Positions 51,853-59,131 of a DNA stretch of 64,000 bases are shown one piece after another; the first letter of the stretch is position 1; each line of letters opens with the position of its first letter. The notes beneath the pieces are model-generated. The model ran no database searches. It worked only from the letters and a program-made list of their open reading frames with translations, and was not told the DNA's origin. The stretch comes from JACIYW01 sp014359745 (GTDB taxonomy: Bacteria; Pseudomonadota; Alphaproteobacteria; Rhodobacterales; Rhodobacteraceae), in NCBI GenBank assembly GCA_050433985.1, contig JBNPWE010000013.1, positions 1 to 64,000 of the forward strand, written 5' to 3'. The position numbers and the translations under genes are program-made.

Positions 51853-52028
51853 TCAGGTCCAAATGCGCATGCTCGGAGAACGCCGCCAGAGAATTTCCAC
51901 CACTTTCGAGACACAACCGCATCGAATTAGCACATTCACTTTTTATCAGTTTCTCACAATGGACCGATAGCGGTCGATGAGTTAACAATCAACCGGCAGC
52001 GTTCACTCAATTCAGCGGCTTGATCCTC
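51853..52028. promoter_or_regulatory. Leader region of the Crp/Fnr regulator gene
   Basis: A relatively AT-rich 176-bp stretch with no gene. GTTAACAATCAAC is present but is not a good FNR/Dnr palindrome, so I cannot tell whether the regulator controls itself. Confidence 0.3.
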
Positions 52029-52736
52029 ATGAAAAAATCCGAAGGCCTTGATATCGCAAGAAGGTCGCTGTTGATGAGGCCCCTGCCGAACGAAGTTGCA
52101 GAGGCGTTGTTGACCGATGCGTCGGCGCATGAATTCGCGCGGGGAGAAACGATTTTCCTGCAAGACGAAAAGGCAACTGTGGTCCATGTGGTGCTGGAAG
52201 GATGGGTCAAACTTTACCGGATTGCACCCAACGGCAACGAGACGGTGGTCAACGTATTCACCAGAGGCCACAGCTTTGGCGAAGCTGTGGCGTTTCGAAT
52301 GAAGCCCTATCCTGTGTCGGCTGAGGCGGTAACCGACTGTACTCTGTTGCAGATTTCAGCGCGGCGTTTCATCGCGATGCTGCAGCGCGAACCGGAGGTG
52401 GCGATCGCGGTGGTCGCCTCGACCTTCCAGCACCTGCATGAGCTCGTCGTTCAGGTCGAGCAGATCAAGTCGCAGACCGGCGCGCAGCGGGTGGCGAATT
52501 TTCTGATCCGTCTTTGTATCTGCAAATCTGGAAGTTGCGTGGTGACCTTGCCGTATGATAAACTGCTGATCGCAGGGTGGCTTGGCATGAAACCCGAGAG
52601 CCTGTCGCGCGCTTTTTCCAAGCTCAAACCGGTCGGCGTGCGTATCAGCCGCCACCATGCCACCATAGACGACATCAAGATGCTGCAGGCCTATGCCGAA
52701 CAGGATCCGGCGGATGCATGGAGTAAGGCATTGTGA
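52029..52736 (+). CDS. Crp/Fnr family regulator, Dnr/NnrR-like
   Basis: 235 aa from ATG 52029; a TTG at 52020 is in frame. The N-terminal sensor domain has the cyclic-nucleotide-binding fold (FARGETIFLQDEKATVVHVV) but lacks the clustered cysteines of oxygen-sensing FNR. The C-terminal winged helix contains KLLIAGWLGMKPESLSRAFS, the recognition helix of the Dnr group, in which ESLSR reads TTGAC half-sites. Position beside nor and nir suggests an NO sensor that activates them; the matching palindromes upstream of norC and nirS support this. The stop overlaps the following gene start. Confidence 0.85.
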   Translation: MKKSEGLDIARRSLLMRPLPNEVAEALLTDASAHEFARGETIFLQDEKATVVHVVLEGWVKLYRIAPNGNETVVNVFTRGHSFGEAVAFRMKPYPVSAEAVTDCTLLQISARRFIAMLQREPEVAIAVVASTFQHLHELVVQVEQIKSQTGAQRVANFLIRLCICKSGSCVVTLPYDKLLIAGWLGMKPESLSRAFSKLKPVGVRISRHHATIDDIKMLQAYAEQDPADAWSKAL

Positions 52737-53293
52737 AAAAATTGGAATTTTGTCTTTCCGCGATTGATGACGCGAATGCGCATGATCCTGACCGGACCGA
52801 GGGACAGCCTGCCGCGCAGCTTTACGGGCAGCGGATGAGCGCCGAGTTGGAGCGGCTTTTCCCGGATGCGTCGGAGCCGTTGCAGATCGCCGCGCGGGGC
52901 CAGCATATCGAACGTTGGGTATTGAAAAGAAAGGATTTTCCAGAAGGGCGCGCCGGGTATCTGACATGGCGCACCGCACTGGCGAAACACCATGCCACGC
53001 GTGTGGCCGAGATCATGGCGGAGGCCGGGTATGGCACCCATGATATTGAAAACGCTGGACAAATGATCCGAAAGGAAGGGATCAAGCGCAACCGAGAGGT
53101 ACAGGCGCTGGAGGACGTGATCTGTTTTACCTTTCTGAAATGGTATTTCGCCCCCTTCGCACCCACGCAGGATTCTGAAAAGATGGATAGAATCGTCACA
53201 AAGACGGCGTTGAAAATGTCGGCAGAGGGCCGGGCACGGGTACTGAGAGAGTTCGATCTGCCGGACAATCTGGCCCAGAAATTTGTGGTCTGA
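52733..53293 (+). CDS. DUF4202 family protein
   Basis: 186 aa from GTG 52733, overlapping the regulator stop by 4 bp. Segments AARGQHIERWVLKRKDFPEG, RAGYLTWRTALAKHHATRVA and VQALEDVICFTFLKWYFAPF match the DUF4202 family, soluble helical proteins of unknown biochemistry with conserved His (QHIERW) and Glu/Asp (LEDV) residues in an arrangement reminiscent of metal-dependent hydrolases. Such genes occur near sulfur and nitrogen respiratory loci. Coupling to the Dnr-like regulator suggests a link to nitrosative metabolism, which is inference. Confidence 0.75.
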   Translation: MKKLEFCLSAIDDANAHDPDRTEGQPAAQLYGQRMSAELERLFPDASEPLQIAARGQHIERWVLKRKDFPEGRAGYLTWRTALAKHHATRVAEIMAEAGYGTHDIENAGQMIRKEGIKRNREVQALEDVICFTFLKWYFAPFAPTQDSEKMDRIVTKTALKMSAEGRARVLREFDLPDNLAQKFVV

Positions 53294-53417
53294 CAGGCCG
53301 AAACACAACAGGAAATCTCGTACGTTTCGTATGGTTTATACATGGATTTCGCAGGTAATCTGGCCGGTTTTCGAAAATGAACGGACGTTTCGTACGCTCT
53401 CGGGCGGCCCGACGCCC

Positions 53418-53693
53418 CTAGAGCAGGCCCGGCGCCAGATAGAGACCCAGCAACAGCAGACAAAAGAGCGCCAGAGCCACCTCGAACCCGCGCCGCCAGA
53501 ACGGGGCGGCGGCAAGGCCAAGGTAGCGTGCGAGAATCACCCGTGCCTTGAGCCAGGCGAGTGCAAGGATTAGTGCCCCGGCAAATGCGGTCAGCCCAGG
53601 CGGCCAGTGCCAGAATGACAAGGCGGTCGCGCCAAGGCTGAAGCCGATGAGCGCGACCCAGGCGCGCAAAAGGGGATCGCGGGGCATGGCCAT
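53418..53693 (-). CDS. norF: NorF-like small membrane protein
   Basis: 91 aa from ATG 53693, overlapping the norE stop (TGATG). Three predicted membrane helices (about 10-28, 32-50, 70-90). NorF is known from Paracoccus as the last gene of norCBQDEF and is needed for full NO reductase activity. The sequence is poorly conserved, so the call depends on size, hydrophobicity and position. Confidence 0.75.
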   Translation of the reverse strand: MAMPRDPLLRAWVALIGFSLGATALSFWHWPPGLTAFAGALILALAWLKARVILARYLGLAAAPFWRRGFEVALALFCLLLLGLYLAPGLL

Positions 53694-54241
53694 CACCGCA
53701 GCAGGTAGATGACCGGAAATAGCAGCACCCAGATCAGATCAACCATGTGCCAGAAGGCCGCCCCGGCCTCGATATTGCGGGGGTCGTCTTTCCATGCCAC
53801 CAGCAGCAGGACCAGAACCCCGGCCACCACATGCGCGGCATGAAAGCCGGTGAGACCGTAATAAAAGGTAAAGAACGGGTGGCTGTCCCACGCGATGCCA
53901 TCCGCCGCCTTGCCCGCATATTCGATGGATTTGACGATCAGGAACACGACCCCCAGAAGCGCCGCACCGACAAGGGCGAGACGCGCCGCGCCACGCCGCG
54001 CGCCCTCGCGCAGGCGCAGGGCCCAGGCGGCAAGCGCGCCGGAGGTGATGAGAACCACCGTGTTCAGCCCCGCCCCGGCGCGATAAAGCGCGCCCTGTGC
54101 TGTGGCAAAGCCCTCGGGGTCGGTGAAGCGGACGGCGAGGAAGGCCGCCAGACCGGCACCGAACACCAGAAGCTCGCTGACGATCAGCACCCAGATCATC
54201 AGATCGCCGGGCAATTCATCGAACACGCTGGTGTCGCTCAT
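53693..54241 (-). CDS. norE: NorE, cytochrome oxidase subunit III-like protein
   Basis: 182 aa, five membrane helices. The COX3 family is recognisable from PGDLMIWVLIVSELLVFGAG at the start and FYYGLTGFHAAHVVAGVLVL then AAFWHMVDLIWVLLFPVIYL at the end. NorE improves NO reductase activity in Paracoccus. It overlaps norD by 4 bp and norF by 3 bp. Confidence 0.9.
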   Translation of the reverse strand: MSDTSVFDELPGDLMIWVLIVSELLVFGAGLAAFLAVRFTDPEGFATAQGALYRAGAGLNTVVLITSGALAAWALRLREGARRGAARLALVGAALLGVVFLIVKSIEYAGKAADGIAWDSHPFFTFYYGLTGFHAAHVVAGVLVLLLVAWKDDPRNIEAGAAFWHMVDLIWVLLFPVIYLLR

Positions 54242-56181
54242 ACGCCAACCAGTTCGCGGTAGATCATCGGCAGCGCCTCGGTCAGGCGTTCGGGGTGCGG
54301 GATGACGTGAAAGGCCCCTTGCCCGAACATCCGCGCGAACCAGGCCTTGGCCTGTTTGTCGACGGTGATGCCAAAGACCGACTGCCCGGCGCGCCGCGCC
54401 TCGCGCACCGCCATGGCGGTGTCTTCGATGCCGTGGCGGCCTTCGTAATGATCGAGATCGTTGGGCTTGCCATCGGTGATGACCAGAAGCAGGCGGCGGC
54501 GGTGCCCCTGCCGTGCCAGATCGGCGGAGGCATGGCGGACAGCGGCCCCGAGGCGGGTGTAGAAACCGGGGCGCAAGCCCGCGATGCGCTGCTCGATCAG
54601 GCCGGTCATCGGCTCGGTGAAATCCTTGCAGGTCTGGATATAGACACGGTCGCGCTTGAGCGAAGAAAAGGCGTGGATGGCGAACTCGTCACCGCAGGCG
54701 TCCAGCCCCCAGGCCAGCGCCGCCAAAGCCTCGCGCTCGATGTCGATCACGGCGCGGTCGCCCACGGCGCTCTCGGTCGAGCGGCTGACATCCAGAAGGA
54801 TCGACACCGCCAGATCGCGGGCAACGGGGCGCGTCTGCCGCCAGATCCGGTTGGAGCCTGCGCCGTTTGCCAGAATATCGACCCGCGCGCGCACCGCCGC
54901 GTCCATGTCCAACTCGTCGCCGTCAAGCTGGCCGGGAATCGAAACGCGACCCGGGCGCAGCGCCTCGAACTGGCGTCTGACATGGGTGATACGGCGCGCG
55001 GCGCGCGGGTCCTCGCGAAAGGCGGGAACGCAGTCCACCGGCTCCGCCATACTGTCGAGCACGCGCACGTGATCGGGCAGGTAGGCCCCGATGCGCGTGT
55101 CCCATTCGGGATAGAGCGTGACGCCCGAGAGGCGTTCGCGGTCCACGTCTTCGGGGGCAAGATCGAGATGCAGTTTGAGGCGCGTTGCGGGGGCCTTGGA
55201 TATCTGCCCCAGCCCGATTTCTTCTTGGTCGTCGGCGGCCTTCTTGGCGCTGTCGGGATCGTCATCATCGACCCGGCGGTTGAGGTTGAGAAACTCGGCC
55301 CAACTTAGAATCGCCTCGAATTTATGCAGGATCAGGCTGTCGCGGCGCTCGGCCTGATCGGCGTGGCGGCGGCGGGCGCGGTGGGTCTTGTCGCTGCCCT
55401 CTTCGGGCGGGCCATCCGTGTCGCGGCTTTCCACCTCGTCGCGGGCCGAGAGAACCAGCGCGCGCAGGTCGGGCCAGAGCGCGACGGGCCGGTAAGGGCG
55501 ATAGCCGCGCGGGGCGGTGAGGGCTGAAAACTCGCCGCTCTCCATCGCGGTTTTGAAGTCTTCGGCGCGCGCAGATAGCGGCGCGGGATCACCCAGAAGG
55601 TGCCGGATCAGCGCCTCGATTACCGCCTCAGAGCGCGGCAGGCCGACGGAGGGGCGGTAGTGCAGCGTGGCCGAGCAGAGGCCCGCGTAGAGATCGCGCA
55701 GCCCCGGTGCGGCGGCCAGCGCGGCGCGGGTCATCTCATGCGCAGCGCGCAAGGATAGCAGGTCGGCGCGCAGCGGGTCGGGGTCGCTCGCGGGAGCAGA
55801 CGCATGGGCCACCGCCGCCGCGAGCCAGAGATAGAGTGCGCCGTTGGCCTCACGCGTGGGGAAAAGCGCCAGGGATTCGGGCAGGCGCAGCACCTCGCCG
55901 TCGAAACTGGCGCGCGGGGTCAGTTCGGCGTCGGTCCCCAACCGGCGCAAAAAGCGCAGGCGGTGGCGCGATACCTCGGGCGAGACGGGCCTGATCTCGA
56001 CCGAATGCGCGCCGCCCAGCCCGCGAAAGAAAACTGCCAGCCGCCCGCTGACCTCTGAAAGGTCAACCGCGGCTCCGTGATGCACCTGCGGCGCATCGAG
56101 GCGGCTGGCAAACGCATGCCACAGTTTCCCGATGGTTTCTTCGGGTTCCCATGGCTCGATGTCGATCCCGGTCATGGCCAT
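54238..56181 (-). CDS. norD: NorD, VWA-domain activator of nitric oxide reductase
   Basis: The protein has 647 aa. The C-terminal VWA domain has an intact MIDAS start DLAVSILLDVSRSTESAVG (about 430) and LLVITDGKPNDLDHYEGRHG. With the MoxR-type ATPase NorQ it matures the non-heme iron site of NorB. The N-terminal 400 residues are helical and acidic. Start ATG follows directly on norQ with a 3-bp gap. Confidence 0.92.
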   Translation of the reverse strand: MAMTGIDIEPWEPEETIGKLWHAFASRLDAPQVHHGAAVDLSEVSGRLAVFFRGLGGAHSVEIRPVSPEVSRHRLRFLRRLGTDAELTPRASFDGEVLRLPESLALFPTREANGALYLWLAAAVAHASAPASDPDPLRADLLSLRAAHEMTRAALAAAPGLRDLYAGLCSATLHYRPSVGLPRSEAVIEALIRHLLGDPAPLSARAEDFKTAMESGEFSALTAPRGYRPYRPVALWPDLRALVLSARDEVESRDTDGPPEEGSDKTHRARRRHADQAERRDSLILHKFEAILSWAEFLNLNRRVDDDDPDSAKKAADDQEEIGLGQISKAPATRLKLHLDLAPEDVDRERLSGVTLYPEWDTRIGAYLPDHVRVLDSMAEPVDCVPAFREDPRAARRITHVRRQFEALRPGRVSIPGQLDGDELDMDAAVRARVDILANGAGSNRIWRQTRPVARDLAVSILLDVSRSTESAVGDRAVIDIEREALAALAWGLDACGDEFAIHAFSSLKRDRVYIQTCKDFTEPMTGLIEQRIAGLRPGFYTRLGAAVRHASADLARQGHRRRLLLVITDGKPNDLDHYEGRHGIEDTAMAVREARRAGQSVFGITVDKQAKAWFARMFGQGAFHVIPHPERLTEALPMIYRELVGV

Positions 56182-56184
56182 GCC

Positions 56185-57006
56185 TCACCCAAAGACGGCC
56201 GTGACCAGATCGAGGAGCCCGCGTTTGATATCCGCGTCATCGGTCAGCGGCTGGATCATCGCGGCCTCGATGGCGCGCTCGATGGGCAGTCCCGTGACGA
56301 TGAGGGTCGCGGCGTAGATAACCAGGCGGGTTGAAACCCCCTCCTCCAGATCCTGCCCCTTGAGGGCGCGCAGCTTGCCCGCAAGCCGCACGAGGGCGGC
56401 GGCGCGGTCCTTTGAGATGCCGGATTCCTGCACGACGATCCGGGTTTCCAGATCGGGCGGCGGAAAGTCGAACTCCATGGCGACAAAGCGTTGCCGCGTG
56501 GAGGGTTTCAGCGTCTTGAGGATATTCTGATAGCCGGGGTTGTAGGAGGCCACGAGCATGAAGCCGGGGGCGGCCTCCAATTCCTCGCCAGTGCGGTCGA
56601 TCGGCAGGATGCGGCGGTCGTCGGTCAAAGGGTGCAGGACCACCGTCACATCCTTGCGCGCCTCGACCACCTCGTCGAGGTAACAGATCGCCCCCTCGCG
56701 CACCGCGCGGGTGAGCGGCCCATCAACCCACACCGTCTCGCCACCCTTGAGAAGGTAACGCCCGATCAGGTCGGCCGCCGACAGGTCATCGTGGCAGGCC
56801 ACGGTATAAAGCGGGCGGCCAAGGATTGCGGCCATATGCGCCACGAACCGGGTCTTGCCGCAGCCCGTCGGCCCCTTGAGCAGCACCGGCAGGTCGTTTT
56901 CGCTGGCGGCCCGAAACAGCGCGCATTCATCGCCTTGCGCGAGGTAGAAGGGGGCGGTTGCCGCCCCCCCCTGTTGCAGGGTCATGTCTCCGTCCATGTC
57001 ACTCAC
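56185..57006 (-). CDS. norQ: NorQ, MoxR-type AAA+ ATPase
   Basis: 273 aa from GTG 57006, which overlaps the norB stop; a later ATG near 56985 is a possible alternative. Walker A is LLKGPTGCGKTRFVAHMA (about 39) and Walker B AICYLDEVVEARKDV. The family segment ADLIGRYLLKGGETVWVDGP is clear. It acts with NorD as chaperone for metal insertion in NorB. Confidence 0.94.
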   Translation of the reverse strand: MSDMDGDMTLQQGGAATAPFYLAQGDECALFRAASENDLPVLLKGPTGCGKTRFVAHMAAILGRPLYTVACHDDLSAADLIGRYLLKGGETVWVDGPLTRAVREGAICYLDEVVEARKDVTVVLHPLTDDRRILPIDRTGEELEAAPGFMLVASYNPGYQNILKTLKPSTRQRFVAMEFDFPPPDLETRIVVQESGISKDRAAALVRLAGKLRALKGQDLEEGVSTRLVIYAATLIVTGLPIERAIEAAMIQPLTDDADIKRGLLDLVTAVFG

Positions 57007-58367
57007 TCCGCAGCCACCGTGGGTTCGGCCGAGATGATCTCGCGCCGCGGGAAAGCGAGCGAATAGATCAGCAGCAAGACGCCAAGGAACACCACCACGC
57101 CCGCGCCAAAGCGCATCCAGTAGAACAGCGCCAGTTGGTCCTGCACCTGCATGTAGTATTCGCCCATCACCCGTTGCAGGTGGGTCTGGATCGTACCGGC
57201 AAATGTCAGCGTGAAGGTCATGAAGACCATACCGCCCGACATCAGCCAGAAGGCGGCCATGTTGAGCACCTGATTATAGGGATCGCGGCCCCGCAGAATG
57301 GGGAGCGCATAGGTGAAGATCGCGATGTTGAGACAGACATAAGCCCCGTAAAACGCGAGATGCCCATGAGCTGCCGTGATCTGCGTGCCGTGGGTGTAAT
57401 AGTTGACCCCGTGCAGCGTGTGCAGAAAGCCCCATACCCCGGCCCCGAAGAAGGCGAGCGTCGCGCAACCAAGGCTCCACAAAAGCGCCGCCTTGTTGGG
57501 ATGATCCCGCCGCCCCTTCCAGACCATGACGAAGGCAAAGGCCATCATCGCGAAGAACGGCACCACCTCAAGCGATGAGAAGATCGAGCCGATCCACTGC
57601 CAATACCCCGGCGTGCCGATCCAGTAATAGTGGTGCCCGGTGCCGAGAATGCCGGAAAACAGCGCGGCGGCGACGATGACATAGAGCCATTTTTCCACCA
57701 CCTCGCGGTCAACGCCCGTGAGTTTCAGCATCAGGAAGGCCAGGATCGAAGCCATGATGAGTTCCCACACCCCTTCGACCCAGAGATGGACGATATACCA
57801 CCAGTATTGCTTGTCCACCGCGAGGTTCTCGGGGTTGTAGAAGGCAAACAGGAACAACAGCGCCAGCCCCCAAAGACCGAGCAGAAGGATGTTGGAAATC
57901 GCGGTCTTGCGGCCCGCCAGCACCGTCATGGTGACGTTGTAGAGAAAGATCAGCGCCGCCACGACGATGCCGATCTTGACCCAGACGGGCTGTTCGATGA
58001 ACTCGCGCCCCTCCTTGCCCAGAAGCCAGTGCCCCTCAAAGAGGTTGAACAGATAGGTCACCACCACGCCCAGCGTGCCGATCACGAGGATGATCAGTTG
58101 CAGATAGGCCAGCTTGGTGGAGTGGATCTCGCGCTCGGCCTCTTCGGGGATCAGGAAATAGGCCGCGCCGAAAAAGCCCAGCAGAAGCCAGACGATGAGC
58201 GAATTGGTGTGCAGCATCCGCAATGTGCTGAACGGCACAAGTTCGCTCAGGAAATTGGGGCTGACATAGACCCAGCCCACCAGCAGCCCGCCGATGATCT
58301 GGATCAGGAACAGCCCGAGCGCCACCGAGAAATAGGCCAGCGCGATTTTCTGTGTTTCGTATTTCAT
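57003..58367 (-). CDS. norB: Nitric oxide reductase subunit B
   Basis: 454 aa, twelve membrane helices, catalytic subunit reducing two NO to N2O. It is a heme-copper oxidase relative with Fe in place of Cu. Heme and FeB ligands are visible in WWYIVHLWVEGVWELIMAS (FeB His), ILGTGHHYYWIGTPGYWQW (FeB His pair, about 255) and LAFYGAYVCLNIAIF preceded by AAHGH. The glutamates of the FeB pocket lie in EGVWE. The gap from norC is 15 bp. Confidence 0.96.
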   Translation of the reverse strand: MKYETQKIALAYFSVALGLFLIQIIGGLLVGWVYVSPNFLSELVPFSTLRMLHTNSLIVWLLLGFFGAAYFLIPEEAEREIHSTKLAYLQLIILVIGTLGVVVTYLFNLFEGHWLLGKEGREFIEQPVWVKIGIVVAALIFLYNVTMTVLAGRKTAISNILLLGLWGLALLFLFAFYNPENLAVDKQYWWYIVHLWVEGVWELIMASILAFLMLKLTGVDREVVEKWLYVIVAAALFSGILGTGHHYYWIGTPGYWQWIGSIFSSLEVVPFFAMMAFAFVMVWKGRRDHPNKAALLWSLGCATLAFFGAGVWGFLHTLHGVNYYTHGTQITAAHGHLAFYGAYVCLNIAIFTYALPILRGRDPYNQVLNMAAFWLMSGGMVFMTFTLTFAGTIQTHLQRVMGEYYMQVQDQLALFYWMRFGAGVVVFLGVLLLIYSLAFPRREIISAEPTVAAE

Positions 58368-58382
58368 TGGTCCGGTCCTTTC

Positions 58383-58835
58383 TCAGCCCGCGTCATTGGG
58401 CGGCCAGCCCTGCGCATCGATCGAATCGACCCAGCGGAGGAAATCGGCAAGGCCGCGGGTTTCCTCTTCGGTCAGATCGAAATAGGGCATCTGGCGGCGG
58501 CCCTCGATGCCGGAGGGCTGGGCCTTGATCCAGCCGTCGAGCATCTGATAGGCGCCTTCGGGGTCGTCGGCGACGCCCCAGCGGGTGGTGACATTGCCCA
58601 GTTCCGGCGCGAAATACGCCCCCTCGCCCAGGATCGAATGACAGTTGATGCAGGTCTTGTCCTCCCAGATCTTCTTGCCGAGGGCGACGCTTTCGGTCAG
58701 CGTCTCGGCATTGGTCGAGGTGGTCACGATGTAACGGTGCGAATGCACCGACAAACCCACGAAGATGATGATGAAGAACAGTGACCCGCCGTAGAATATG
58801 TTGCGGGCCATGCTCTTGGTCATGACTTCGCGCAT
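58383..58835 (-). CDS. norC: Nitric oxide reductase subunit C
   Basis: 150 aa from ATG 58835 with AAAGGAGA upstream. An N-terminal membrane anchor (NIFYGGSLFFIIIFVGLSVH) carries a monoheme cytochrome c domain with CINCHSILGEGAYFAPELGN. It takes electrons from periplasmic carriers to NorB. It is the first gene of norCBQDEF, and a perfect FNR/Dnr-type palindrome lies 64 bp before its start. Confidence 0.96.
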   Translation of the reverse strand: MREVMTKSMARNIFYGGSLFFIIIFVGLSVHSHRYIVTTSTNAETLTESVALGKKIWEDKTCINCHSILGEGAYFAPELGNVTTRWGVADDPEGAYQMLDGWIKAQPSGIEGRRQMPYFDLTEEETRGLADFLRWVDSIDAQGWPPNDAG

Positions 58836-58898
58836 GATGATCTCCTTTGCGCGTGGATGCGTGTGCGCGATCCTTGCACCGCGGGCGGGACGCGCTCC

Positions 58899-58912
58899 TT
58901 GACTATTGTCAA
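58899..58912. promoter_or_regulatory. FNR/Dnr-type box upstream of norC
   Basis: TTGACTATTGTCAA is a perfect palindrome with half-sites TTGAC and GTCAA. If the site is at -41.5, as usual for class II activation, transcription starts near 58864, about 30 bases before norC. It is the same consensus as the nirS box at 61209. Confidence 0.8.
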
Positions 58913-58982
58913 CGGAGGCGCGGGTTTTGGTGGGTGGGCAATATGGCGTGGAATGGGCTGTTGCTGCGTTTGAACGGCAAAT

Positions 58983-59067
58983 TGCAGGGTGGGTGAAACC
59001 CACGCGTATAGCCTATCTATATAGCCTATCTATATTGAGCGGGCGCGTGGGGTTCAGCCACCCTACA
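58983..59067. repeat. Imperfect 24-bp inverted repeat with a tandem-repeat loop
   Basis: Left arm 58983-59006 and right arm 59044-59067 pair at 21 of 24 positions (a TGYAGGGTGGSTGAAMCCCA type arm). The 37-base loop carries TATAGCCTATCTA twice in tandem (59007-59032). Such arms occur widely as small palindromic interspersed elements, and no gene lies within. Confidence 0.7.
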
Positions 59068-59131
59068 GGGGCTGTCCGTTCCCGGCCAATATCGCCTGAT
59101 TCACCTCTACCGCGCCCCGCCAGCGCGGGTC

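Noticed and set aside
53322..53394. Two ACGTTTCGTA direct repeats between the DUF4202 gene and norF as a regulatory site
   Set aside because: Ten bases occurring twice in a convergent gap is weak evidence, and neither flanking gene starts there.
58836..59131. A further gene between norC and nirI
   Set aside because: The only frames are short and cross the palindromic element and the Dnr box.
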